Shown: piece after piece, positions 1-6,665 of the stretch | Layout: each line of letters starts with the position of its first letter | Numbering within the stretch: the stretch's first letter is position 1 | NCBI GenBank assembly: GCA_041170785.1 | Contig: JBEDND010000137.1 | Span: 1 to 15,380, forward strand | Source of the DNA: REEB481 sp041170785 | GTDB taxonomy: Bacteria; Bacteroidota; Bacteroidia; NS11-12g; UBA955 | Direction of reading: 5' to 3' | DNA length: 15,380 bases | Notes under the pieces: model-generated | What the model saw: only the letters and a program-made list of their open reading frames with translations | The model's database searches: none | What the model was told of the DNA's origin: nothing | Position numbers and translations under genes: made by a program

Positions 1-492
1 TAGGTAGCGCAGATGATAGCGGCCAAAGGTGCGGCTGTTTGGGAACAGATGCGCCAGTCCGGTCATTTTATACAGGGCAACGGCCGGCGTGGGAAGTCCC
101 CGTTTGCTCTCAGGAAGAAAGGTTCCGGAGCCATCCAGCATCCGCACGCCAAGGGCGCCACATTCCGGATGTGTTTCCATGAATGCCAGTGTTTGTTGCA
201 GGCAATCTTGTCCTATCAAGGTATCCGGATTCAGCAGCAGCACATACTGACCTTGGGCCAGGGCAATGCCCTGGTTGTTGGCTTTGGAAAATCCTGTGTT
301 TTCTTTGTTGGCAATCAGTTGAACCTTGGGAAAACGGCTGCGCAGCATGAGCAGACTGTCGTCGGTGCTGGCGTTATCTACCACAATTACCTCAACATCC
401 AGGTTTTGGGCAGCCTGTTGCACGGACCACAGGCATTGTTCCAGGAAGTACCGAACATTATAGTTGACAATGATGATGGATAGTTTGGCCAT
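1..492 (-). CDS. Family 2 glycosyltransferase, partial (C-terminus outside window)
   Basis: This is the first 164 codons of a GT-A fold, family 2 glycosyltransferase, cut by the left edge of the window. The protein opens with the nucleotide-sugar binding strand MAKLSIIIVNYN. It continues with VDNAS (residues 39-43), NTGFSKANN (65-73) and the DXD-like LNPD (87-90), followed by the PESKRG-P region typical of the rhamnosyltransferase (WbbL-like) subgroup. These enzymes move a sugar from a nucleotide donor onto a polysaccharide or lipid-linked acceptor at the inner face of the cytoplasmic membrane; donor and acceptor cannot be told from this part. The ATG follows the recR stop by one base (TGA C ATG), so it is probably co-transcribed with recR and translated by coupling. 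The family is clear from the motifs; the exact sugar specificity is unknown. Confidence 0.9.
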   Translation of the reverse strand, partial: MAKLSIIIVNYNVRYFLEQCLWSVQQAAQNLDVEVIVVDNASTDDSLLMLRSRFPKVQLIANKENTGFSKANNQGIALAQGQYVLLLNPDTLIGQDCLQQTLAFMETHPECGALGVRMLDGSGTFLPESKRGLPTPAVALYKMTGLAHLFPNSRTFGRYHLRYL

Positions 493-493
493 G

Positions 494-1099
494 TCAGATG
501 TTGTATTCTGTGCGGTTGACGATGCTTCTGCCCAGGGTGGCTTCATCGGCATATTCCAATTCTGCCCCCACGCTGATGCCCCTTGAGATGCAGGTAATGC
601 GCACCCCGGAGTCCCGAAGTTTGCGTGCCAGATAAAACATGGTGGTATCGCCTTCCGCAGTTGCGTTGAATGCCAGGATGATTTCACGAACCTCTTCGGC
701 AGGAATACGTTCCAAAAGCGAAGCAATGTTCAGGTCGTCGGGGCCAATACCATCTACCGGTGCAATCAATCCGCCGAGAATATGATACTTGCCGCGAAAC
801 TGACCTGTAGCTTCCACCGCCATCTGATCGCTGAAATCTTCCACCACACAAAGTTCAGTGCTGTTCCTTGCCGGGTTCAGGCAGATGGGGCAGTATTCCT
901 GGTCGCTTACATTGCCGCATTGCCTGCACAGCCTGAGGTCTTTTTTCAATCGTTCCAGGGCTTTGGCCATTTGCAATACTTCACCTTCCGGCCTGCGCAT
1001 CAGGTGGATGACCATCCTGACAGCGGTACGTCGGCCAATACCCGGAAACGATGAAAGGGCCTGAACGGCGTCGTCAACAATACGCGAACTGGATTCCAT
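494..1099 (-). CDS. recR: Recombination mediator protein RecR
   Basis: RecR works with RecF and RecO to load RecA onto SSB-coated single-stranded DNA at gaps. The 201-residue product has the normal family length. It shows the helix-hairpin-helix FPGIGRRTA (residues 18-26), a four-cysteine zinc finger (C58, C61, C70, C73) and then the Toprim domain beginning at LCVVEDFSD. The frame stays open upstream to 1189, but the start at 1099 (MESSSRIVDDAVQ) matches where RecR proteins begin. A TAACTTCG box, a good Bacteroidota -7 element, lies five bases before this ATG, so the longer start would lie upstream of the promoter. The glycosyltransferase gene follows after one base. The identification is secure; the start is well supported but inferred. 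Confidence 0.96.
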   Translation of the reverse strand: MESSSRIVDDAVQALSSFPGIGRRTAVRMVIHLMRRPEGEVLQMAKALERLKKDLRLCRQCGNVSDQEYCPICLNPARNSTELCVVEDFSDQMAVEATGQFRGKYHILGGLIAPVDGIGPDDLNIASLLERIPAEEVREIILAFNATAEGDTTMFYLARKLRDSGVRITCISRGISVGAELEYADEATLGRSIVNRTEYNI

Positions 1100-1104
1100 C
1101 GGGG

Positions 1105-1112
1105 CGAAGTTA
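1105..1112 (-). promoter_or_regulatory. Candidate -7 element of recR promoter
   Basis: On the minus strand these bases read TAACTTCG, close to the Bacteroidota sigma -7 consensus TAnnTTTG. The box ends five bases before the recR ATG, so transcription would begin about two bases before the start codon and give an almost leaderless mRNA. I see no convincing TTG-type -33 element, which lowers confidence. Confidence 0.45.
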
Positions 1113-1174
1113 ATTGCTGTGGGGCATTGCGTTTTTCGTTTTTTCGGTAATTCCCCTTGGATTGCTTTTTTGCA

Positions 1175-1182
1175 TAATATTG
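1175..1182 (+). promoter_or_regulatory. Weak candidate -7 element for the slipin-NfeD operon
   Basis: TAATATTG matches TAnnTTTG at all but one position and lies 28 bases before the slipin ATG. A TTG at 1157-1159 could serve as a -33 element at a rather short spacing of 15 bases. The site sits back to back with the recR promoter. It is only a suggestion. Confidence 0.25.
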
Positions 1183-1210
1183 TATTCACTTAATTATTCA
1201 TCGAAACGCC

Positions 1211-2140
1211 ATGAACGTATTTATTTATGCACTGGTTGCCCTGGTGGTCTTAGTCATCTTGCGCAGCATCAAAGTAGTTCCCCAACAGAATGCCTATGTA
1301 GTAGAAAGGCTGGGTAAGTTTCACGAGGTGTTGCAGCCGGGCATCAACTTCATCATCCCCTTTTTCGACCGTGTTGCGTACCAGCATTCCCTGAAAGAGG
1401 TTGCACTGGATATTCCGGAGCAGGTTTGCATTACCAAAGACAACGTGCAGGTAGCAGTAGATGGCGTGGTATTTATACAAGTGGTAGATGGCATGAAGGC
1501 TTCATACGGCATTTCCAATTACAAGTTTGCGGTCATACAGCTGGCACAAACCACCATGCGTTCTGAGATTGGCAAGATTGACCTCGATAAAACCTTTGAA
1601 GAGCGGATGAACATCAATAGGCTGGTGGTGGCTTCTATTGATGAAGCATCAATAGGTTGGGGTGTAAAAATCCTGCGCTATGAAATCAAGAACATTACGC
1701 CGCCCAAAACGGTGTTGAATGCCATGGAGAAGCAAATGCAGGCCGAGCGCGAAAAGCGTGCCGTGATATTGCAATCTGAAGGGGAGAAGCAGAGCGCCAT
1801 CAACCTGGCGGAAGGACAAAAGCAAAAAGTGGTACTGGAATCGGAAGCCTTGCAGCAACGACAAATCAACGAGGCCACCGGACAGGCAGAAGCGATACGT
1901 GCCGTAGCAGAAGCTACTGCCGATGGCATCCGTTCTGTAGCCAAGGCCATACAATCAGAAGGTGGTATGGAAGCCGTTCAGTTGCGCGTAGCTGAAAATC
2001 TGGTAGAACAATTCGGCAAGTTGGCCAAAACCAACAATACCCTCATCCTTCCCGCCAACTTTGCAGACATGGGCAGCATGATTTCCGCAGCCATGACGGT
2101 AGTAAAGAATCAACAACAAACCCCAGGAAAAAACGCTTAA
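1211..2140 (+). CDS. SPFH/Band 7 (slipin / QmcA-like) membrane protein
   Basis: This is a 309-residue member of the stomatin/prohibitin/flotillin/HflK-C superfamily, closest in layout to paraslipins such as E. coli QmcA (YbbK). One N-terminal membrane segment (about residues 3-18) is followed by the Band 7 domain: VPQQNAYVVERLGKF, then a PGINFIIPFFDRV stretch and the region around LDKTFEERMNINRLVV. A long Glu/Gln/Ala-rich coiled coil (about 190-260, repeating AEGQKQ / ATGQAEAIRAVAEAT) precedes a hydrophobic C-terminal tail. Such proteins form large oligomeric cages on the membrane and are linked to membrane-domain organisation and protease control. The NfeD gene overlaps its stop codon by one base, the usual pairing for this family. 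Family membership is secure; the precise role is not known. Confidence 0.93.
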   Translation: MNVFIYALVALVVLVILRSIKVVPQQNAYVVERLGKFHEVLQPGINFIIPFFDRVAYQHSLKEVALDIPEQVCITKDNVQVAVDGVVFIQVVDGMKASYGISNYKFAVIQLAQTTMRSEIGKIDLDKTFEERMNINRLVVASIDEASIGWGVKILRYEIKNITPPKTVLNAMEKQMQAEREKRAVILQSEGEKQSAINLAEGQKQKVVLESEALQQRQINEATGQAEAIRAVAEATADGIRSVAKAIQSEGGMEAVQLRVAENLVEQFGKLAKTNNTLILPANFADMGSMISAAMTVVKNQQQTPGKNA

Positions 2141-2571
2141 TGGACGCAGCTATTTTTTGGGGCTCTGCAGGCCTCATCCTCGTCATTGCCGATGTTGTTT
2201 TCGGTTCGTTTTTCATGCTTTTTCTGGGCGTTGGTGCTTTGGTTACGGGCGCTGCGGTTTGGTCGGGAACGCTGGCCAATCCTGTGTACCAGTGGCTTTG
2301 CTTTGCGTTGGTTTCATTGAGCGGAGTGATATCCCTGCGCAAACCGCTGATTCATCGTTTTGGTTCGAAGAGCGCCAAGGGTTACGACGAGCATACCGGG
2401 CAGCGTGTTTTGGTATGTGAAGCCATTCCTGCCGGTGGCACAGGCCGGGTGATATATCGCGGTGCCGAGTGGCCAGCAAGAACGCTCGATGGTTCTGCGC
2501 TTGTACAGAACAGTCATGCCCTGATCCACGCTTTGGATGGCATTATGCTGATTGTTATTGCTGAAGCCTGA
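2140..2571 (+). CDS. NfeD-like membrane protein (short form)
   Basis: This 143-residue protein has the short NfeD architecture. Two or three hydrophobic segments fill roughly residues 5-70. A soluble OB-fold domain follows, where GQRVLVCEAIPAGGTGRV and a later GAEWPART are the recognisable conserved parts. The ATG overlaps the TAA of the slipin gene (TAATG), so the two are translationally coupled. NfeD proteins are partners of SPFH proteins: E. coli QmcA and YbbJ are the analogous pair, and the OB-fold is thought to contact the SPFH oligomer. There is no serine-protease ClpP-class domain, so this is the truncated NfeD1b type rather than the long protease form. It ends 11 bases before the convergent porin gene with no obvious terminator hairpin between them. 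Confidence 0.88.
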   Translation: MDAAIFWGSAGLILVIADVVFGSFFMLFLGVGALVTGAAVWSGTLANPVYQWLCFALVSLSGVISLRKPLIHRFGSKSAKGYDEHTGQRVLVCEAIPAGGTGRVIYRGAEWPARTLDGSALVQNSHALIHALDGIMLIVIAEA

Positions 2572-2582
2572 ATGGCTGCGAG

Positions 2583-3710
2583 TCAAAATTGCACGCTCAT
2601 GTTTCCACAAATCCAAGTGTCTGCGTAAGGCAGCGGATCTATAAACCTTCCGGTAACACCAAAAAATCGGCGGCCTTCCAGGCGGAACAACATGTGTTCA
2701 TCCGCTTTTATATTCATACACAATCCGGAACTTCCGGCGGTGAAACCTTCGCGTCCAAGAACAGGCACGACCAATACCGATTGCGCATCCCAGAAGTACT
2801 CCACCCTTCCTGCCAGCGACAGTTTTCGTGTCAATTCTCGCGACAGAATAAAATTGGCCTGCCACCAGGTTTCTTCACTCCATTCATTCGGGTCCCATGT
2901 TGCTGCCTGCATACCCGCATAGGCACATGCGGTTGCTTTCCACGGTCCTGATGAATTCCATACCCAATACACGTCGGTAAAAAGCCGCAACCGACGTTCA
3001 GGCTGTAATGCGCTGCGTTCATCACCCACGTAGGTATTCCAAGTGAAGGTATGGCTGGGTTTAGGGCGAAATTCCAGCTGTGTGCCCACCGATTTACGGT
3101 CATTTTGGTCATAAATCTGTTGCCATCCATTGACCAAATAGATAGAAAGGTTTGTTTTAGGGGAAAGCTGTGTGCTGAGTTTTACGCCGCTCAGGTAGTA
3201 AGGGGAATTTTCGGCAGACATGGAACGAGTGTACATGAGGTGCTGCGCGCTGATGGCATTTTCGTTGGTATACGGTGAACCCAGGATTCCTGCATCCAAC
3301 CAAATATTCTTGTTCTTAAAAAGCTTGTAACCGGCTGAAGCCTCCAACAAGTTGCGCATTCCTGCAGGTTCAGCTGCGTAGTTGGAGGACATATAGGTGC
3401 CGAAGCCTGGCACCAGGCGGGCACGGAGGCGATCTGTCTGCAGCGTACATTCAACGAATGCCAGGTTGATATTTACTTCGGCCTGCCTGGCGCTGGATAC
3501 AAAATAGGGAATCTGTTTATCCGCAGGTTTGCTGAATAAGTAGCCTGCGTAAATGTCAACGTAGGCACCGATCTTCAGGTGTTTTTGGGTTGTTTCAACA
3601 GAATGGGCAGTATCATGTTCAGGTGTTTGCGCATCCGTACCATGGATGGCGCCTGCAGCAAAAACAAAAAAGGAAGGAAAAATCAGCTTCCTGAAACATG
3701 AAAAAGACAT
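2583..3710 (-). CDS. Outer-membrane beta-barrel porin, BBP2/OmpL-like
   Basis: The 375-residue product starts with a signal peptide (positively charged CFRK, then the hydrophobic LIFPSFFVFAAGA, probable cleavage near GTDA-Q). The mature part is a run of alternating beta strands rich in aromatics and ends in Phe (MSVQF), as outer-membrane barrels do. The order KIGAYVDIYAGY, an N-terminal plug-like strand region, GLAGILGSPYTNENA-type turns and LVNGWQQIYDQND fits the 'putative beta-barrel porin 2' family common in Bacteroidota, which I assign by pattern rather than alignment. It is probably a general diffusion porin; the substrate is unknown. I chose the ATG at 3710 because the upstream TTG at 3716 lies inside a perfect -7 box. 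It is downstream of the L,D-transpeptidase-like gene but has its own promoter in the 87-bp gap. Confidence 0.82.
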   Translation of the reverse strand: MSFSCFRKLIFPSFFVFAAGAIHGTDAQTPEHDTAHSVETTQKHLKIGAYVDIYAGYLFSKPADKQIPYFVSSARQAEVNINLAFVECTLQTDRLRARLVPGFGTYMSSNYAAEPAGMRNLLEASAGYKLFKNKNIWLDAGILGSPYTNENAISAQHLMYTRSMSAENSPYYLSGVKLSTQLSPKTNLSIYLVNGWQQIYDQNDRKSVGTQLEFRPKPSHTFTWNTYVGDERSALQPERRLRLFTDVYWVWNSSGPWKATACAYAGMQAATWDPNEWSEETWWQANFILSRELTRKLSLAGRVEYFWDAQSVLVVPVLGREGFTAGSSGLCMNIKADEHMLFRLEGRRFFGVTGRFIDPLPYADTWICGNMSVQF

Positions 3711-3713
3711 ATT

Positions 3714-3744
3714 CAAACTTAAATCTAAGGCTACGTAATGTCAA
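3714..3744 (-). promoter_or_regulatory. Promoter of the porin gene (Bacteroidota -33/-7 type)
   Basis: On the minus strand a perfect -7 element TAAGTTTG (3721-3714) is preceded, with a 20-base spacer, by TTG (3744-3742) as the -33 element. Both fit the Bacteroidota vegetative consensus. The -7 box ends three bases before the ATG at 3710, so the predicted transcription start coincides with the A of the start codon, giving a leaderless message. Confidence 0.65.
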
Positions 3745-3781
3745 TGTAGAAAATACCTGAGCAGAAGCATCCGGAAGGCCA

Positions 3782-3794
3782 CTGCCTTCGGCAG
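3782..3794 (-). terminator. Small hairpin after the L,D-transpeptidase-like gene
   Basis: A perfect 5-bp stem CTGCC/GGCAG with a three-base loop sits four bases after the stop codon of the upstream gene. No U-run follows on the minus strand, so it is not a canonical intrinsic terminator. It may be a weak terminator or mRNA 3' stabiliser between this gene and the porin. Confidence 0.3.
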
Positions 3795-3797
3795 CAA

Positions 3798-4538
3798 TTA
3801 CAATGGCTCAACCGAAGAATTCTTCAGCAATGCGCTGTTTTGGTGGTAGCGTTCGTTGGGGTGGTAAATGAAGAAGGCACTTCCATCGCGGATGGTGTTG
3901 ATGACCGGTTCGGTGAGTGATGCAGGGAGCGCAGGGCATCCCCAGCTTCTTCCAACATAACCCTGTTTCTGAACAATCTGGTCATTGACATAATCTGCGC
4001 CGTGCACAACGATGCCTCGCTGTTCCGCATGGTCATTCACGCCGCGTTCCTGTCCGTGCAGTCTCAGGGAAAGCCCGTGTTGGCCCATGTAGGTTGGCCC
4101 GGTCACGAAAAAGCCGAGGCTGCTCATCAAGCTGTTTTCAACATTGCTGAAATGGGTAGCGTAGCGTTCGCCGCTGTTGCGACCGTGGCTTACGTAGGTA
4201 TGAAACACCACGCAGGTGTCCTCTATATCTACCACAAAAAAGCGTTTCATGCCACCGTGTTTGCTGAAGTCGGCAATGCTCAGATAGCGGGTATTTTTCA
4301 GAAGTCCTTCGGCTTTAAGTTTCAAGTAGCCGCTGAAGGCGCTTGCCCAAGCGTGCATGCTGAGGCCCATTTTGTTTAGCCCACTGCGTTCAAAGAGGCG
4401 CATGGTTATGCGCACTTCTTCGCTGTTGCGCAGGCCCATGGCTGCATCTTTCCCCTCGGGCGTAAAGGCGAGCCAGGAGCCGAGGAGCATCATGATCATC
4501 AAGCCTTTTCTCATCAAGCGGAACTTTACAAAAACCAT
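3798..4538 (-). CDS. Murein L,D-transpeptidase catalytic domain family protein (YkuD_2 type)
   Basis: This exported protein carries the YkuD_2 form of the L,D-transpeptidase fold. Its conserved blocks are the IADFSK strand, VDIEDTCVVFHTYVSHGRNSG, a ATHFSN / SSLGFFVTG turn, and the catalytic pair in IVVHGADYV (His) and GRSWGCPALP (Cys), the His-Gly and Ser-x-Gly-Cys signature of these cysteine transpeptidases. Family members act on peptidoglycan stem peptides in the periplasm; whether this one makes cross-links or anchors protein is not known. An N-terminal hydrophobic segment (GLMIMMLLGSWLAF) acts as signal peptide or anchor. The start is uncertain: ATG 4538 gives 246 residues, ATG 4514 gives 238 with a cleaner signal peptide (MRKGLMIMM...), and TTG 4547 is unlikely. 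It diverges from selU. Confidence 0.88.
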   Translation of the reverse strand: MVFVKFRLMRKGLMIMMLLGSWLAFTPEGKDAAMGLRNSEEVRITMRLFERSGLNKMGLSMHAWASAFSGYLKLKAEGLLKNTRYLSIADFSKHGGMKRFFVVDIEDTCVVFHTYVSHGRNSGERYATHFSNVENSLMSSLGFFVTGPTYMGQHGLSLRLHGQERGVNDHAEQRGIVVHGADYVNDQIVQKQGYVGRSWGCPALPASLTEPVINTIRDGSAFFIYHPNERYHQNSALLKNSSVEPL

Positions 4539-4570
4539 TCCGTTCAAGGTGTATTGAGTGACTTCAACGC

Positions 4571-4578
4571 TACTTTCG
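4571..4578 (+). promoter_or_regulatory. Candidate -7 element of selU promoter
   Basis: TACTTTCG fits TAnnTTTG with one common substitution and ends eight bases before the ATG at 4587, predicting a leader of about five bases. A TTG at 4554-4556 is the only -33-like triplet near, at a short spacing of 14 bases. The box rules out the TTG at 4554 as a start. Confidence 0.45.
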
Positions 4579-4586
4579 CGTACAAC

Positions 4587-5591
4587 ATGCCTCGGAAGAG
4601 TATTGCACTGGAATCTTTTTTAAACCTGCGCCGCGAAGGATTGCCCGTTGCCGATGTGCGCAGCGAGCAGGAGTTTGCCGCCGGTCATATCCCCGGTGCA
4701 CAGAACCTGCCGCTATTGATTGATCCGCACAGGGTGATTGTTGGCACTGCTTACAAACAACTGGGAAGAGAAGCAGCCATTCGAAAGGGCTGGGATTTAG
4801 CCGGACCTCGATTTGGGAGCATATACAGGCAAGCCACCAAGATGGCCTCTGGTGGAACATTACTGCTCCATTGTTGGCGCGGAGGTATGCGGAGCGATTT
4901 GGCCGCATGGATCAGTGGTTATGGCGATTTGGAGGTAAGGGTACTGGAAGGCGGTTACAAAGCATACCGGCAGCATGTACTGGCAACCTTATCTCAGGCT
5001 CCGTCGAACCTGCAGGTGCTTGGAGGTGCTACAGGAAGTGGTAAAACCCAATACCTGCAGCTGCTGCGCAACAACGGTGTACAGGTAATGGACTTGGAAG
5101 CCTTGGCCAATCATAAAGGAAGCAGTTTTGGCGCATTGGGGATGAAACCTCAGCCTACTCAGGAACAATTTGAGAATGCCCTGGCGGAAGTACTTATGGG
5201 GCTGGACCCCTTCAAGCCTGTTTGGGTAGAATTTGAAAGTCGAACCATAGGCAGACTGGTTGTGCCCGAGGCCTTATTTCTGGCCATGCAGCAAGCACCT
5301 ATGTTGGAGCTGCAGATTGACAACATAGAGCGGATACAACGGCTCCTGCAGGAATATGCTTGTTTCCCGAAAGAAGTGTTAGAAACGGCAACCCTGCGCA
5401 TCGCCAAACGCCTTGGTGGATTAAAAACAACACAAGCAATAGCAGCATTGCGCGACGGCAACATGGAAGCATGGATTCAATGTTGCCTGGACTACTACGA
5501 TAAAACTTATAATTATGGTTTGGCAAACCATCTCGGTGTGAAAGAAGTAAAACAGTGGTCTTGGAAGGATCTTTTGCCGAAGCAGGATTGA
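4587..5591 (+). CDS. selU: tRNA 2-selenouridine synthase (MnmH/YbbB)
   Basis: SelU replaces the sulfur of 2-thiouridine at the wobble position of Lys, Glu and Gln tRNAs with selenium, via an S-geranyl intermediate, using selenophosphate. The 334-residue protein has both expected domains. An N-terminal rhodanese domain shows VADVRSEQEFAAGHIPGAQN and the active-site loop HCWRGGMRSD with catalytic Cys96. A C-terminal P-loop domain shows the Walker A motif GGATGSGKT (146-154) and the family block NHKGSSFG (about 175-182). It is slightly shorter than E. coli YbbB. I start it at ATG 4587, downstream of a -7 box, rather than at TTG 4554. It is monocistronic and ends 21 bases before a strong terminator. 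Activity would require a selD gene elsewhere in the genome. Confidence 0.95.
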   Translation: MPRKSIALESFLNLRREGLPVADVRSEQEFAAGHIPGAQNLPLLIDPHRVIVGTAYKQLGREAAIRKGWDLAGPRFGSIYRQATKMASGGTLLLHCWRGGMRSDLAAWISGYGDLEVRVLEGGYKAYRQHVLATLSQAPSNLQVLGGATGSGKTQYLQLLRNNGVQVMDLEALANHKGSSFGALGMKPQPTQEQFENALAEVLMGLDPFKPVWVEFESRTIGRLVVPEALFLAMQQAPMLELQIDNIERIQRLLQEYACFPKEVLETATLRIAKRLGGLKTTQAIAALRDGNMEAWIQCCLDYYDKTYNYGLANHLGVKEVKQWSWKDLLPKQD

Positions 5592-5611
5592 TCAGCATTT
5601 GCGGCAGTAGG

Positions 5612-5657
5612 TAAAACAAAAAAGCACAGGCCTTGCGACCTGTGCTTTTTTGTTTTA
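5612..5657. terminator. Bidirectional intrinsic terminator between selU and the rhodopsin
   Basis: The arms 5612-5630 and 5639-5657 form a perfect 19-bp inverted repeat around an eight-base loop (CCTTGCGA). The GC-rich core GCACAGG/CCTGTGC is flanked by an A-tract on the left and a T-tract on the right, so it ends in a U-run when read from either strand. It lies 20 bases after the selU stop and 12 bases beyond the rhodopsin stop, and so serves both convergent genes. Confidence 0.93.
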
Positions 5658-5669
5658 GTGATTAATGAA

Positions 5670-6392
5670 TTAATCTTCAGAGCGGCTCAGCGCGTAGATG
5701 ACCAAACCAAAGCCGATTTTGTTTACGGCGTCGGCGATGTTGTACACGATGTCCATAGAAGCACTGGCGGCTGCAGGATCAGAAACGAGTTGCATACCAA
5801 ACAGACCACCTGGAGTGCCCAGGATGTAACCCAATGGGTAAATAGCCCATCCTACCAATACGAACCAAGCAAGAATTTTCACTGCTTTTGCTACCTGAGG
5901 ACCTGCGTTTTGTGCCAATTTTGCCACGTCGCCGAACCAAATCAGGTACACGATGTAGAAATAAGCCAAACCAGAGATTACGCCCCACATTACGCTGTTA
6001 TCGCGGTCAATGGTTTCTCCGAAATAGCCGGTAACCAGCATCACCAAAGAGGCGGTGATCAAGGTCCACATCAGGCCGATCTTAGCACCTGCCTTGCGTG
6101 TGATGAGGTAGAACTCAACGCACATCAGCGGTACAGTAAGGATCCAGTCCACATAACGGAAGAATGTTGGTGATTCGCCGGTTTCCAGGTTGTAACCACG
6201 CATGTAGTAGTAGTGCACTGCTGCGATGAATGTGATTAATCCTGAAACGAGGATTGAGGTTCTCCACTTCGGGTTGGTATTACCCATTTCGAAGAAGAAG
6301 AAGACGGACGCGGCCATCATGGCCATGGTGCCGATGAAGAACGTAAAGGCTACGTAGTTGTCGGCTGCAATTTTGAGTGATTCTAGTACCAT
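5670..6392 (-). CDS. Proteorhodopsin, light-driven proton pump
   Basis: This is a 240-residue, seven-helix type I microbial rhodopsin. Helix C reads RYVDWILTVPLMCVEFYLI, which gives the pump motif: proton acceptor D82, T86 and cytoplasmic donor E93 (the DTE set of outward proton pumps, not the NDQ of sodium pumps or the NTQ of chloride pumps). H60 is spaced 22 residues before D82, as in proteorhodopsin's His75-Asp97 pair. Retinal attaches to K215 in the helix G block NIADAVNKIGFG. The tuning position equivalent to proteorhodopsin 105 is Met90, which predicts green absorption. There is no separate signal peptide. The gene is monocistronic, convergent with selU and divergent from ileS. No blh (carotene dioxygenase) gene adjoins it, so retinal must be made elsewhere or imported. 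Pump type is inferred from residues. Confidence 0.96.
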   Translation of the reverse strand: MVLESLKIAADNYVAFTFFIGTMAMMAASVFFFFEMGNTNPKWRTSILVSGLITFIAAVHYYYMRGYNLETGESPTFFRYVDWILTVPLMCVEFYLITRKAGAKIGLMWTLITASLVMLVTGYFGETIDRDNSVMWGVISGLAYFYIVYLIWFGDVAKLAQNAGPQVAKAVKILAWFVLVGWAIYPLGYILGTPGGLFGMQLVSDPAAASASMDIVYNIADAVNKIGFGLVIYALSRSED

Positions 6393-6408
6393 ATGGTTTG
6401 ATTAATGG

Positions 6409-6437
6409 GTTTCGATATAGGAACAACAAGTTTCGAT
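6409..6437. repeat. Direct repeat GTTTCGAT x2, 21-bp period, upstream of the rhodopsin start
   Basis: GTTTCGAT occurs at 6409-6416 and again at 6430-6437 (ATCGAAAC in the sense of the rhodopsin gene). The start-to-start distance is 21 bp, about two helical turns, and the nearer copy is 16 bases before the rhodopsin ATG. The arrangement would suit a dimeric regulator or an RNA-binding site, but no regulator is known. Confidence 0.5.
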
Positions 6438-6480
6438 GAAAGTTTTTTGAAGTAGAAAAAAAATTTAAAAAATTCTGCGC

Positions 6481-6586
6481 GAAGCTGAATGAACCGAAGC
6501 CGGACGGGCTTCAACATTGCTTCGGATGGTGGTATTGTGGAAGCAAAAAGAAGCATAGGTAGCATGATTTTGCTGTTTTGTGCTTC
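6481..6586. repeat. Cluster of GAAGC/GCTTC motifs with potential hairpins
   Basis: GAAGC occurs at 6481, 6496, 6540 and 6550, and its complement GCTTC at 6508, 6519 and 6582. They form GAAGCC/GGCTTC (6496-6501 with 6507-6512), the competing CCGAAGC/GCTTCGG (6494-6500 with 6519-6525), and a nested stem GAAGCA/TGCTTC (6550-6555 with 6581-6586) enclosing AGCA/TGCT. Function unknown. Confidence 0.45.
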
Positions 6587-6621
6587 GGTGTTGAAGGTGT
6601 TTCAGCGTTCAACCGTATCTG

Positions 6622-6648
6622 TCAGAACGTTTTGTGTATTCAGAACGT
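6622..6648. repeat. 9-bp direct repeat TCAGAACGT x2
   Basis: TCAGAACGT occurs at 6622-6630 and 6640-6648, with an 18-bp period. It lies about 140 bp upstream of the predicted ileS promoter. It could be a regulator site or chance; nothing in the window identifies a partner. Confidence 0.35.
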
Positions 6649-6665
6649 CATTAAAAGACAATCAG

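Noticed and set aside
13..483. 156-residue open frame on the plus strand at the left edge
   Set aside because: It is the shadow of the glycosyltransferase on the opposite strand, whose motifs (VDNAS, NTGFSKANN, LNPD) are unmistakable.
1100..1189. 30-residue N-terminal extension of RecR
   Set aside because: The extension crosses a -7 promoter box, is not found in RecR proteins and lacks domain features; the start at 1099 is preferred.
5658..6173. 171-residue open frame on the plus strand opposite the rhodopsin
   Set aside because: The minus-strand frame contains every functional rhodopsin residue; the plus frame has none of its own conserved features.
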